Position numbers and translations under genes: made by a program. A stretch of 64,000 nucleotides of DNA. Source: Notospermus geniculatus (lineage: Eukaryota > Nemertea > Pilidiophora > Heteronemertea > Lineidae). Under the pieces are notes generated by a model. It was not told the DNA's origin, ran no database searches, and saw nothing but the letters and a program-made list of their open reading frames with translations. The stretch lies in contig NMRB01001360.1 of assembly GCA_002633025.1 (NCBI GenBank), forward strand, positions 40,231 to 104,230, written 5' to 3'. Positions 19,441 through 31,606 of the stretch are shown here, piece by piece (within the stretch, counting starts at the first letter, position 1; every line of letters starts with the position of its first letter).

Positions 19441-19560
19441 TGGGTCATATGAATAAAGACTAGTGAATGCTTTTACTTGAATTTTGCAATACAAATGCAC
19501 TAGGCAATGCTGTCCAAATATGAAGTAAAAGCATTTGCTAGTCTTTATTCATATGAGCCA
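19441..19560. repeat. Palindromic MITE, intact copy of the 7292 family
   Basis: CATATGAATAAAGACTAGTG pairs with CTAGTCTTTATTCATATG, with inner GAATGCTTTTACTT against AAGTAAAAGCATTTGC. The element is 120 bp with a near-perfect stem. Confidence 0.8.
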
Positions 19561-19859
19561 ATGTGTAAACCGAGAATGGTTGTTTTATTGTTTCAACATT
19601 AGATTCATTCATCGGAGTCTGAATAGGCAACAACGCCCTCGGAGAAAGGCATCTCTTCCTTGTCTTCCGACGCCCCCTCCGCCATTACGGTAGCACTTGT
19701 CTCCTCTGCTTTGCCTACTGCGCATTCGGGTCGCCAAGTTAAAGAATTTGGCGAAATATCATTCGATAATCAATATCAGGCCATGATTTTTAACCTTCAA
19801 ATGTAATAGTTTCCTGCTGGTTTGTTTTGTGAAACACCTTATTTCACTGCCACACGTTT

Positions 19860-20118
19860 AGAAAATATGGACGCTTACGCTGCCGACCCATATCAGAAAT
19901 GCATCCAGTGTTCAAGCTTTTAAATGTCATTTAAAAACACATTTTTTAGACAATATTATGGTTCTTAAATAAGTCCTTTTGTGCCGTGGCTCTTTTGAAT
20001 ATTTTTTGTCTGTGATATATGTAATGTAATGTTTTAATAATGTTTTAAATTGTAAAGCGCTCTAGAGCATTATTATGAATAGAGCGCTATATAAATGTTT
20101 GATAATAATAATAATAAT
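19860..20118 (+). mobile_element. 5'-truncated non-LTR retrotransposon 3' end
   Basis: In the frame of 19880 the sequence reads LPTHIRNASSVQAFKCHLKT then HFLDNIMVLK and a TAA at 19970. This resembles the common C-terminal end of LINE reverse-transcriptase ORFs (LP..IR....FK..LKTH.F). It is followed by a 3' UTR with paired TAAAGCGCT/AGCGCTATATAAAT and an (AAT)n tail at about 20102-20118, next to an N at 20119. Only the end of the element is present. Confidence 0.6.
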
Positions 20119-20422
20119 NGATGACAATGGTGAAAACACAGGATAGACAAAGAAACGGGGGGGGGGGGCGTGTCAGGTTAGGATCTGTTAGGGGAATGTA
20201 ACCAACTTCCGAAAAAAGGAAAGAAGTGCAGAAGTGTAAAATAACCATGTTGGCCTACAAACAATATTATGGCGCCTATTTCCCGCAGAAACCTCCCTAT
20301 TTAGGTAACAAGTTACCAAGAAAAGTCATGCATTACTCTTTTAGGAAACACAACTACCGTATACAAGCCTTGTTAGCCATTCGGGAAACGTCTCCCATAT
20401 CGTGATATGGCTAATGCCAAAT

Positions 20423-20644
20423 CGACCACATCATTGGCGTTTCTCTTTTCAGTAACGTTACCCAATCAGGTAACAGGCAGATCATTACTCAAATGGGTAA
20501 CTCCAGTAAGGTTACCATGGTAACTCATCAATTCGACCATATCATTCGCGTTTCTCTTTTGAGGAACGTTACCGATTCAGGTAACAGACAGATCGTTACT
20601 CAAATGGGTAACTCCAGTAAGGTTACCATGGTAACTCATCAATT
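20423..20644 (+). repeat. Two tandem copies of a 111 bp unit
   Basis: The unit running CGACCA.ATCATT.GCGTTTC to GTAACTCATCAATT occurs twice in direct tandem. Each copy contains the palindromic GGTTACCATGGTAAC and a GGTAAC-rich stretch. Confidence 0.75.
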
Positions 20645-22758
20645 CGAAATAGACATTGGACATGTTGGAACCCTATGGGCGGTTATTTCCGCAAAAAGTA
20701 GACGTTGACAAAACAGAGACGTTTAGCTGTGAGGGTGCACTATCTGATACATATTACTGTGCCTCTTAGAATATGAAGTCGATTGACCAAACGATTCTCA
20801 AGTTATGGAGAGGAATGCAGAATCCAAGATTAGATGGCCACCAGGCGGCCATATTGGAAATTGGAGCACACCTAGAATGGGGAACCCGCATGACTGCAGA
20901 TGGCGCAACAAGTATAAGACCCGAATGGCGTACTGACGTCACTTTTCTCGCTGTTGACGTCGCGCCGTCAAAGTATGTGTACAGTTTTCTACACAATTTT
21001 CCGTGAAAATTTTCCCCAAAGACGTTGTAAATATTGGCATACTGTGGCATTTCTGACGAAACAGAGCAGTGACATATGGACAACTTTGAACATGAAATAG
21101 GGCAGTGTAATTTAATCAAAACTGAACCAAACAAAGTGGTTTATTTTGGGGCAAGAAGTAAATGGAAATACTGTTAGAAAATAGGACTTCCGGGTCTTAC
21201 AGTGACAGCGCCGCGTAGTTCGGCGGGTTCCTCATTGACATGGTGCACTCTCTGATCCACATCAGTATGCGGAGAGTATGCCTCTAGTTTGTAAAATATG
21301 AAGTTGTTTTAAGTACCTGCATACATGTACTGGTGGCCAGTGATAGAATGGGTGACTGCGACAAGTGATTTGCTCAAGAACATGATTATCAGCAGCCATA
21401 TTGGATGTCTGATCGGGCGGGAACTTCACATTAAAGGTCATCTACTGTAGAGGGAGGCACATAACACACTTCAGTGTTTCTGCCAGAGGGTACAAAGGGT
21501 ATGGTGGTAGTACCCTCAAAGGAACAGAAAAGGGTCATTTTCTTTAATTTCATGGGGTTTTGCTGAATTTAGTACCCTCAAAAAATTTCTGGCAGAGACC
21601 CTGCACTTGAGTGCGCTGGGTCAGGTCTTCCCTGAGTCATAGCACATTAATGATATTCGGGTTACGCCACCTGATGTCTGCTCGGGCCGAAACTTAACTT
21701 GCTCTTACAGATCATCTAGAGGGAGCCACCTATCAAATTTGAGCACTCTGGACGCCATGTTCCCAGAACGCCGCAACGTGGCCAATCTGCGAAGCAAACT
21801 GACGTCAAATGTGGAACGCTGCTGTGAAAATGGTTATGTCAAATATATTTCCAGAATAACAAAAAAATGGCCTGTGCTCCACGACCAAGGCGAGTTTGAG
21901 GCTACAACGCTTAGGGAATGAAGAAGACCGTAAAAACCGGAGTAAGCCTATCAGACGAGTAAATGAACCTGGAATTATTATTTGCCGGCATAATTTATGT
22001 TTGGTGTGACGTCAGCCGCCTGGTTGCCCGGGTGCCGACTCAACCTGAGGGTGATGGCATCATGACGTCGCCCATATTGCACTTTCTGCACATGCGTAAC
22101 GTTCCCAAATGCGGACCCTGGTATGCTCGAACGAACCATGACTTGGAGCGTGTATCACCCTCCCCCCCCCCGCCCCGGCCCCCCGCCCAAACCATTGAGA
22201 GGTACACGCCTTCATGGGTCGGGTGTCCACATCCCATCGGTGTCCCTATCCCATTCTACACTAGCACATGCTTTATTTCGGGATAGAACTGTCGTACAAA
22301 TCTAGTGTGCGAGTTGAACACGAGAAATAAAATGACAGGCGAATTTCATGCTGAATTTGCGGAAGGGTTGGTTCAAGTCCTGGCATTGGCATTGGCAATG
22401 TCAATGTCAATGTAGTGGAGAATGATGAGAACGTTATGAGTAAAAATAAATCAATGACTGATTTTTCGACGAATTATTCCTTTGAGGGATAATATAGAGA
22501 CAGTTTGAAGAAATAGGACGCATGGAGAAGTCAGGCGACACGATTGTAAAAAAAGATAAAGAGCAGGAGGGAGTCACGAGTACCTATTCACCATACTGCT
22601 CCCTCTCAAGGAACCATTCATGTAGAAGCTTGTGCCTCCTCCTGCAATGTCAGGTAAACTACAACCACCGCTGCGACTTGTTTCCTTCTTGTAAAAATGC
22701 TGAATGAAGACAGCTACCGTGTGGAAGGTATAGATGGGCTGTCATACAGAAACTATGG
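20645..22758 (-). repeat. Fragments of the modular CCAATATGGCCGCC repeat, inverted
   Basis: 20770-20960 is the inverse of sequence near 54580-54680 (GATGGCC, CCAAGATTAGATGG, ATTCTAGGTGTG-like). 21310-21480 is the inverse of 54280-54440 (shared GTGAAGTTCCCGCCC and CTACAGTAGATGACCTTTA on the other strand). The remainder to 22758 shows no gene; a C-rich tract lies near 22160-22190. Confidence 0.55.
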
Positions 22759-22914
22759 GGAGGTTTAGAAATGAAACGATAAACGTAAACGTTAACGACA
22801 ACGTCATTTTTGTACCGAAAATGCAATATAAACTCTGGTTAATGTGTAGTATGAAAAATAAAGTTGTCGTAACGTTTAGGTTTATCATTTCATTTCTAAA
22901 CCTCCGTATTATTA
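22759..22914. repeat. Foldback MITE of the GGTTTAGAAAT family
   Basis: GGAGGTTTAGAAATGAAACG pairs with CATTTCATTTCTAAACCTCC; inner GTTAACGACAAC pairs with GTTGTCGTAACG. Confidence 0.75.
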
Positions 22915-22959
22915 CAATCCCACCGTACGTGGATGGATTTTACGACAGTTGCTTTCGAT

Positions 22960-23190
22960 AGAAACTATCTGGCTCGGCTCCAGAGCTCGAAGACTGACTA
23001 TCGACGATTTTCTCTGTCTAGTGGAAGGGCTATGGATAGTTTTCTATCGACAGTTTTTCAAATACTGTTGACAGTTTACTGTCAAACAGTGACTGTATGA
23101 CAGCAATTATTGCTGTCTGACAGCAATAATTGACGATCTGACAGCAAACTTTCGATAGAAAACTGTCACTTGGAGCAGCGCCTTTAGTCT
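22960..23190. repeat. Degenerate palindrome rich in CTGACAGCAA
   Basis: GATAGTTTTCTATCGACAGT pairs with CTTTCGATAGAAAACTGTC, and the loop has several TGACAGCAATTATTG units. Boundaries are unclear. Confidence 0.45.
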
Positions 23191-23228
23191 TAGTTTGAAT
23201 TAGATAGCGCATAGTGTAAGCTTTCATT

Positions 23229-23491
23229 CGAGAGGTTAAGAAATCGCTCCGTTAACGGTAACACTAACGCTAACGTTATTTTTTACATTGCAAATGTACA
23301 TCAGAAAAAAATAGCGTCAGCGTTAGTGTTATTCGAGAGGTTTAGAAATCGTTCCGTTAACGGTAACACTAACGCTAACGTTATTTTTTATATTGCAAAT
23401 GTACGTCAGAAATAGCGTTAGCGTTAGTGTTATCGTTAACGGAGTGGTTTCTTAACCTCTCGATTGTTAACGGACAGTTTCTTAACCTCTC
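23229..23491. repeat. Compound foldback built of GTTAACGGTAACACTAACGC units
   Basis: The direct pair CGTTAACGGTAACACTAACG (about 23250 and 23355) is answered by GCGTTAGTGTTATCGTTAACG near 23420. The outer GAGAGGTTAAGAAA pairs with TTTCTTAACCTCTC. It looks like two related elements fused or nested. Confidence 0.7.
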
Positions 23492-23638
23492 TATGTTTGG
23501 TCCTTGGTGCTCAGTAAGCATGGTAAGATGGTGTATGGCGGTGGGTTCTGTTGTTGGGTCTTGGATTTAAGAATCGTGGGGCTTGCAATGCAATGACNNN
23601 CCCCCCCCCCCCCACTGACCTCTTCCAAGGCCCAATAA

Positions 23639-23766
23639 ATGGTCATGGTCTCTACAGCCATCCCAATTCCTTGTCAAACAATAAAACCGGTGTGAGAGAA
23701 ATCCAAGTCCCCCACGAACCAATGTCCCGTCTTATTGTTCAGCGTGGGATTAGAGACCATGACCAT
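23639..23766. repeat. Short inverted repeat beside an assembly gap
   Basis: ATGGTCATGGTCTCTA pairs with TAGAGACCATGACCAT. A poly-C tract with NNN (23598-23600) lies just upstream. Confidence 0.6.
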
Positions 23767-25606
23767 TCGGATATAACCATACAATAAGCGCCGTGGGCTA
23801 TTGTTTGGCGGACTTGCATTCCTAGGACGCTCATTCCCGTCACACCTGACTTCCCAAGGGGGACTTACACAGGCTGATCGACTGCACAAAGTATACCTAT
23901 TTGGCAGATAACTACTAGTATGTACACAAGGGAAACATGCAAGATCTGTAAAATAATGGGGAGAAATTTAAGAAAGGCTTCCTTGTGCAAAGCTCTATGG
24001 GAGATGTAAAGTGACCAGGATAGAGATTTCAATGATACAGAGAAAATGTACATGTATGTGTAGGATTACAACCATGACGACGGTACTTTAGGGAATGTCC
24101 GAGTCACTGGGAGGCACCATCCCAGTCCAACACAACATGACTGTGCTGATACTAATGCATTATATGCAAACATGCTGGTCTCAGTTATTTTATACTACTG
24201 ACGGTGAACACTAGTGTAAACAAATCATAATTAGCCTTCTCAGAAAGATTAGCCTACTCAATATAAACAACGAGGGGTCACTGAGGTTTCCCGAAACCCA
24301 GCACATGTGGTCTCAGGCATTGAGATCATGCCAAGCTTCAGTCGCAGAGCTGACTTCAGAGTTGGCAAGGAGTCCCGAACACCAGGGTGCCCTGCATGAT
24401 TAAGAATAAGATTGAATCTGCAGCCAGAGTCAAGGGCATCAAGATTGCAATATCATGGTGGCTGTCATCATAAAGACATTGATGTCTTTATGCTGTCATG
24501 TCATTTGAATTTGAATTTGTATTTAGGCCTAAAACCACCTGACCTGCGCGGCTGTTTGTGAGGATACAGTCAGCTAGTTGTTTAAGGCTATGTCTAACAA
24601 GTACAAAGTAGTCCATCACTTCGTTTTGTCATTTCGTCATTTTGCTGTTTTGACAAAGCCGGATAAAAGTATAATTTTGGGTGGTTCCATAGTTTCCTGG
24701 GTGGTTTCATCGTTCCATGGAAGTATTATACATACTTCCATGATCGTTCCAAGGTTTAGAACATACCCCTTTGAATAGTTTTAGCTTTATTTACACAAAG
24801 TATTAGCCCAATCGCTCAGCGCTCAGCGATAACAACGAAATTCATACTGCAGACCTTTGGATGATTTTAGCTCTGTTTAGACAATAGGGAGGTTGAGATC
24901 AGCTACTTATCACGGATCCTTATACGTGTACGGATCGAAATGTACACAAAATTAGCAAACTCACTTTTTTGCACACATTCGGAGTTGTACATTCTTGGTA
25001 CTTAATAAAACTCTTGGTCTTACACATGGTCCTGGATCAATATTTTACAAAAACATTTCACCTGAAACTGTCTGGGAACAGGCTTTTCCATTCTACTTGA
25101 ACAGCCTTTGACATTGGTTTATCTACATGCACACCAGATACCTTAAATATTTCAAATAAGACCTTTTGACACGGTTTGTTCCATATGAAAATCCATCTTG
25201 TTGGTCATATTTCTGCATCAAAATTTGATTTTGGTAATACATGTATCTAATTGTGTAAAAAATATTAATTTATGTGCTCGTTGTCTCTGGCAGAGCTACC
25301 GCATTGCGCTGCCGAGGGCATGCATGGCAAAAAGGAGTTGGGGCAGGGTGAAGAAGGCCACTTCTAAAATGCGCAATCAGCGGATTAAGGTTAAATCGAC
25401 GGATTCAGTCATGCAATTATTAGGCATGTGTAAAGGTCGATTTTTTGCCATCTATATTACTATGGAGTTATTCTTAATAGTACCTCCATGATTTGAGCTT
25501 TGGGGTGGGGGCTGACTCATGGTCTGTAGTCAAGCTAGCCTGCCGTACCAGGGGCACGAGAGTTAGAAGGAAAAGGCCAACATGGACCTAACTATTATAC
25601 ATACAG
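23767..25606. other. Gene-free stretch
   Basis: No exon recognised. 24886-24945 is the inverse of 655-705 (GTATACGTATAAGGATC-type). 25130-25215 resembles 14150-14235 (ACACGGTTTGTTCCA..CTTGTTGGTCAT). Confidence 0.4.
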
Positions 25607-25610
25607 TTAA

Positions 25611-26384
25611 CCTCGAATTTATTCATACCCCACGAAAAATTATAGGAAAAATATTTAAAAAATACACATCAGCTGAACTGGCACGTCTTAGGCTTCATTG
25701 AATGACTTTTAATCGGAATTTAGAGATTTAAAAAATATGGCCAAAGTATCACAGAGATATCACAGAGAGGTATCACAGAGATATCACAATTTCAAAATAC
25801 CATTAAAACCTAAACTTTTTAAGATCTCAAATATTTGATTCGAAACTGCAGTAAAGAAAGTTTTCAAAAATCTTGCTTCAATTTTGTGAAATTGCAAAAT
25901 ATCATTTGAATTTTCACATTTGATACTTTCATAATTTCAAGAATTTTGAAAAAAATCGAATGCCATCAGGCCCACATAATCAAATGAAAAAGATTCCAAC
26001 GTAATTTTCTGAGTTGTTCAATCATATGAGATTTTAATTTCAATAAATGGCAAAAAAATGAAGAAAAAGGCACCGAAATCACCAGTTTTTCAAAATTATG
26101 CAGCAAAAGCGAAGAGGTATATTCATGCCAATATTTCTTCACAAAGTTTCCATGATAAGGTGGTATGAAATCAATTTCGAATCAAATATCAGAAATGTTC
26201 AAAAGTTATGTTTTTCATGATATTTTGAACTTGTGATATCTTTGTGATATTTTGCCAATAATTTTCAATCTCTGTACATTCGACTAAAAGTCATTAAAGA
26301 GGCCCAAGACGTGCAAGTGAAACTGATAGGTATTTTCTAAATATTTTTCCAATAATTTTTCATAGGGTATGAATAAATTCGAGG
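25611..26384. mobile_element. TTAA-flanked 774 bp foldback (piggyBac-type signature)
   Basis: CCTCGAATTTATTCATACCC at the left is the exact reverse complement of GGGTATGAATAAATTCGAGG at the right. Both ends are flanked by TTAA (25607-25610 and 26385-26388). The arms extend for ~100 bp. It has no coding capacity. TTAA target sites and CC/GG ends fit a piggyBac-mobilised MITE. Confidence 0.75.
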
Positions 26385-26549
26385 TTAACTTATGTGAGGC
26401 CTTCACCCGCCATTTTGTTGCAATAGACGCCAATCCTTCAATGGAGTTCCCGGCAAAACATCGACTCTTCAGCCCAAGCCTAGTTCTGGGACCAAGAAGG
26501 CAAATCCTTTAGTGAAGGCATTTAGGAGGGTAGGGCTAGTAGCACAAAT

Positions 26550-26643
26550 GTCTTTAAGACTTAATATGGATAAAATCTGTGTTCTGGGGATAAAAACTGA
26601 GTTCTAGAGGAGTGGATTTTATCCATAAAGTCTTAATAAAGAC
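26550..26643. repeat. Short palindromic MITE, 94 bp
   Basis: GTCTTTAAGACTTAATATGG pairs with CCATAAAGTCTTAATAAAGAC, and GATAAAATC with GATTTTATC. Confidence 0.7.
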
Positions 26644-27543
26644 AAGAAGGCAAAGTTTCCATGAAAATGACCAGGCATGCCAGTGCCTAGTGCAAAGGGT
26701 AGGATGGTATAAAGGGCTAGACAGTTTATGCGTATCAGATTTCTTCTAACCTTCCCTATTCCCAGGAAAACTGCATAGATATCTATTTTCACTGATATCC
26801 TATCAATAGTTTCTCGAATTTGCAACGAAATTGGCCAATGCAGTAAGCTTATTTATGACAAAATGATTTCAACAACTTCTGCAAAGTTTTTGGTCATCAA
26901 ATACATCTTTTCCTCCGTTCAACACAATCAGTCACACTGCCCGATGTAGGTTCAACTTAACTTGGCCAAACTGAGTCAAACAAATTATTTGGCAGGGTTC
27001 ACAAATATAATATCTTCTAGTGGTGGATACAAGAATACACTCTTCTTGTTATCCCTCATCGGGTTGATTTAATATAAGACATGGTACCGGTACATATTGT
27101 ATATGGACAGTTAGCTCTTTGTTCCAAGGGAATTTTTGGCGCTAAAGAGAGCGTCGGCCTTATTTATTCAAGGCGAAGGTTGAATGACAAATCTCCACTA
27201 TCCGCATGCTGTTTTATTAACACCTCTGTCTAAATTAGTCAATACTCTTGAATTTCCTGCGTTCAGTCAAGGCAGCTATGGATGTGCCGAACGAACCCAT
27301 AATGGCAATGCAAATGCTTTACACACACAAGCATGTGTACCGACCCACGCACCCGACGCCGACTTCTTTCATCTGTGACGGTTTGCGCTGACGAATTGGT
27401 TGCAGACCACTGTAGAGCAGTGAGGCTTTTTTCAAGGAAAATAAAAAATGCCGATTATATTAGGCCTATAATGTACGAAAGTTGCAATAAGTCATGAAAG
27501 TAAAATGCTGTCGTCAATTGCATGACTGAATCCGCCGATTAAA

Positions 27544-27764
27544 GCCCGTGTCACACTGTCCCGAAATTAGACACCCTATGGCCACACGAATATGGAATTT
27601 TGAATTTCTTGTGAAGATGGCCTCAAAGTCAACTTCCAGAATCTAGCAAATTTTCGACCCCAACCTGGGTCTTCTTCAGGCTGGCATTTATCAGGAAAAT
27701 TTCCAAAAGTTTCCCTAATTCGTATGGCCATCGGGTGTCAACTTCGGGACAGTGTGACACGGGC
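27544..27764. repeat. Complete 221 bp foldback element, GCCCGTGTCACACTG family
   Basis: GCCCGTGTCACACTGTCCCG pairs with CGGGACAGTGTGACACGGGC, and GACACCCTATGGCCACACGAAT with ATTCGTATGGCCATCGGGTGTC. It is the intact reference copy for the fragment at 4021-4158. Confidence 0.85.
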
Positions 27765-27772
27765 TTAAAACC

Positions 27773-28586
27773 TGGCGCACACGAGCGACAAAATCAATGC
27801 CACTGCCGAGAAGACTGCCAAAACAACCAGAAATCTGATAGATTTGACCCCATGTCTGTGGCAAATCGTCGTCCCAACCGACTGGTCGCTTTGGTCGACC
27901 GACTAATCAGTTTCATCGCCTACCTGATCGGTTCAGGTGGTCGTTGCATCATATGCGGACTATTTATGCTATGACGAAACCTCCCCTCAAAAACATATTT
28001 GCGCTCGGCGACCGAAGATCCTGGCGACCAAAATTCAACATGTTGAACTTTGGTCGCCAAGGCCGATTATCTTCGCGACTTGTCGGCCGACCAGGAAAAA
28101 GATCCACAAACTAATGCGATGCAATCTGACGATGGTCTGTGGCCTAAAGGGCGGCGCACACGAGCGACAATTTTGACCAATTTGTCGGCCGACTTGGCTT
28201 CCGACCGCCAAAGCGACAAGATTTGGCGCTTCTGATTGGCTGATGTCTAGTCGCACCACCAGTCTCGTCGGCGGTCGCCCAGATTTAGTCGCTCGTGTGC
28301 GCCGCCCTTAAAGCGGCGAATCCACTGTCGCGATTTGGGCTTGAGACGGGGTTGCGGTGCCTTGCGATCGCCTTGGCAATCGGAAGTCCTTATATGGTAA
28401 CCGCAAGGGAACGCAACCGCGTCTCAAGCCAAAATCGCGACAGTGGATCACCCGCTTAAGTCGCTCCGGGAGGTCGTCTGTCGTTTGCGGATTCTTCACA
28501 AAAATGGTCGCCAAAGGTGTGGTCGGCGAGCCACGTCGGCAGCGATGGTCTCGTCGGCAGTCGCCTTGATTTTGTCGCTCGTGTGT
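27773..28586. repeat. Nested cluster of three foldback elements
   Basis: The outer pair is GCACACGAGCGACAAAATCA against TGATTTTGTCGCTCGTGTG (27773 and 28586). Inside it lies 28145-28312 (GGGCGGCGCACACGAGCGAC against GTCGCTCGTGTGCGCCGCCC). Abutting this is 28312-28458 (GAATCCACTGTCGCGATTT against AAATCGCGACAGTGGATC). The first two share termini, so one family has inserted in itself. Confidence 0.75.
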
Positions 28587-30033
28587 TTCATTGCATCGGG
28601 CATGCAACTTGTTGCAACTATACTGCAACTTGATGCAAATTTAGGATCCAGTTCCGATTTTCTGGTGAAGTTGCAACAAGCTGTTGTACATCACTGGCCA
28701 ATGAGAATACAGCAAAAAATCATTTTACTTCTACTAAAGCCAAAATGGCTACCGCCAGAATTCCTGCAACCTGTTCTGAACTTTTGCAACTAATCACGCT
28801 GGATGTTGCTATGTGCGGGGAACGTCACAGGTAAGGATTTTTTCCCACAAACCACGATCTGATTAAGTTAATCAAATCATGTTTTGTAGGAAAAGGGTGG
28901 TCAGGGGCCGGTACGTATTGTACGGGAGGGGGCAGGGCAGGGCACGTAATTTAGAAAGATAGGCCTACAGCATCATGGAAAAAAGCGTGTGAGGGCAGTT
29001 TTTCAACAAAATGGACGGCCAATCTATCACCTCTTTGAATGACCTTTTTCTATTTGCTCTGGGTATTGCCTTTTTCAGACAGTGTGATACTTTTTGTCAT
29101 AATTCAGGAAGTCTGCTAACTAGATCAATGAGATTTGGCGAATTAACTCCGATTTTGTGTTTCTTGGTCCCAACCAAGTGGCAATGGCATACCTTAAATA
29201 AAGACATTTATTAACCCTCAAAGTTCGGAACGTTTTTTTGAATCACCCGATATATATGATGTCCCCCAAGATAAAGCGGCACCATTAAATTGGACTCTAG
29301 AGATGAAGACCCTTAATCCTGTGACAAACAATTACAGGGGGACATCAGAAAGACGGGGATATTATATTCTTATTTGATCAACACCAAACTAAGAAAGGTT
29401 TAAAATTAGTGGTCATTTTATTTTGTGTTAGGCGTAGGCCTAGATCTATAGAGGTGTGAATAGAATGTACCGGTAATGCCTCTGTCTTCCTAATCCCCCC
29501 GTATTGTTTGTCACAGCTTGGAGGAATTATACAGGAATTGAGTCCTACTCAATTGTGCCGCTCCCAGGCCTATGGCCTTATGTTGCCCTGTCGATCTATA
29601 ATTTCGCACGACGCCAATATTCCTCATTTTCCAGACTTTTCGAGAGCTTAAATAGTAGCCGACGCCCCTCACATGTCGCTTGCCTAGCTCCCAAGATGAT
29701 AGGCATTAAAACTAATACCGTAGGCCTCGGCGCCAGCCTAGGTGACCCTCGACCCTCTTGGCCTACCGTAGACTAATAATAATTTTGAATTTGGTGGTGA
29801 TAGTAGATTCCTATCATATCAGTGATTTTTGATGGGAGGGGGTCCGGGGTGACCCCGGCCGGGACTGCCTATTTTTCTAAATTCTACCTCGATAGGCCTA
29901 CTCTCTACCCGTTGAAATGGGCGTTGTGCCCCTCCTCCCGAAATCCGCCCGCCCAGGCTTCGACATTTTGAGACAGCGCCGCCCCCCNCGCCCCCCCCCC
30001 CCCCCGGCGCTTCGGCCGACCATGGGATAATAG
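28587..30033. other. Gene-free stretch
   Basis: No coding or RNA gene recognised. There is a short GCAACTTGTTGCAAC-rich stretch at 28605-28690 and a poly-C tract with an N at 29988. Confidence 0.4.
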
Positions 30034-30442
30034 CGAGGTTGCGCAGTTTTCCGACTCCGACTCCGACTTCAACTACGAGAACGAATAATTGCAGTCCGCT
30101 GTGGACATCCTTGATAAAACGATTTGATAGACATTTGCAAATCGTAAAATGTCATAACTTTGTGGCAGAATAATTTTGACTCGTAATCGGAAGTGCGCAT
30201 AAATCGCAAATATCGTAGTCGTCATAGTCGTGTCTCAAAGTCGTAACGACATAGGATTACGACTTCAATATTCATTATTTATCCGCACTTCCGATTTATT
30301 AGGCCAATTTTTTCTGCCTTCAATGGTGTTTGACGAATTGAAAACTTCTATCACATCGTTTTTATCAAGGATGTCCACAGCGGACTGCAATTCATTCTCG
30401 TAGTTGAAGTCGGAGTAGGAGTCGGAAAACTGCGCAACCTCT
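30034..30442. repeat. Foldback element with ~100 bp arms
   Basis: GAGGTTGCGCAGTTTTCCGA pairs with TCGGAAAACTGCGCAACCTC. Inner GCAGTCCGCTGTGGACATCC pairs with GGATGTCCACAGCGGACTGC, followed by TTGATAAAACGAT against ATCGTTTTTATCAA. Confidence 0.85.
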
Positions 30443-31606
30443 CTAATACCTGTACGCTTCCTAATTAGCTGACAATAAGCTCACCGCACACACAACACCG
30501 ATAAACATCGTACCACGCACGACTCGGCAAACTGTCGATAAATCAGCTTTATGGATTACGTAGCCTAATTGGGCATTCTCAGGTGTAAATTGTGGTCGTG
30601 GATGCATCAAAAAGGCCTAGAGAGATGCACTTATAGGCAGAGGCTACCGGTAGCTGTTCAGAGTGGAGTGTGTGCTGTTCGTTGTTCCGTATTTTGGCGC
30701 TAGGCCTTCAATCTTTAGCCTAAACCATCGTGACTGCAGACGCTGTTTGTTCCCGGAACGCCTGGATTCGGTTCGGCAAGACGACTTCGATCACATTGAA
30801 ATACAAACGGAACTCGTGTCAAGCCAGAGGAGGAGAAGCTTTTTAAGGCGTACAGCTGGCGTAGGCTACCGTATTCACAGTTGACGTCGCTCTGATCGAA
30901 AGTTATACATTGTAAGTTCATATGAGCTGGAAGTTCAAGAATATTATGGAATTGGATTGGGACCCGGGATTGGGACACAGGATCGCTCAGTGATGCATTC
31001 GTTTTGCCGGGTAAGCAGCCTATAAAAAATATAGCATGTGTAGGCCTAGACCCTAGGCCTAGCAATAGCATGTCTAGGTTAGTCTACACCATCACGGTAA
31101 TCTGGTAATGCGTGACTGTACATTCGCCTGTACAAAATGTAGGGCCCAATTTTCAAAAACTTTTAACTTCTTTAAAAAACTTTTAATTGAAAAAAGTCGG
31201 CCATATATTCATGTTGAACACACATAACTCGATATATTAAGGAAGAATTTTAATTTTTTTTTCAATGCTGAATTTGTACACAATTCTGTGTGTAAAAATT
31301 TGGTTTCCACAGAAGGTTTTCACGCTGTAGCGTGATTTCACGGCCTAGCGTGATGTTGTAGACTGGCTGGTTATGCAGTGTACATGGTGTAAGCCGGGGC
31401 ACAGTGAATCGGAAAAATTAGGCCTAGCTAGGCCTATTTCGTTGATTTTCTGGCCGATTTTCTCATATAGTGCCTACTGTGAGCAAGCTTATTTCTGTAG
31501 CCTAGTAGGGCCTACTGAGCATAAGGGGTGGGCATGGTGTGTTGTGTATGCCTATAAAACACAATGCAAGGTAGGCCTATGTCCTGGCCATCACCCGGTC
31601 AAATTT

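Noticed and set aside
20423-20644. CRISPR-like direct repeats
   Set aside because: Only two long, near-identical units with no spacers, in an animal genome; it is a simple tandem duplication.
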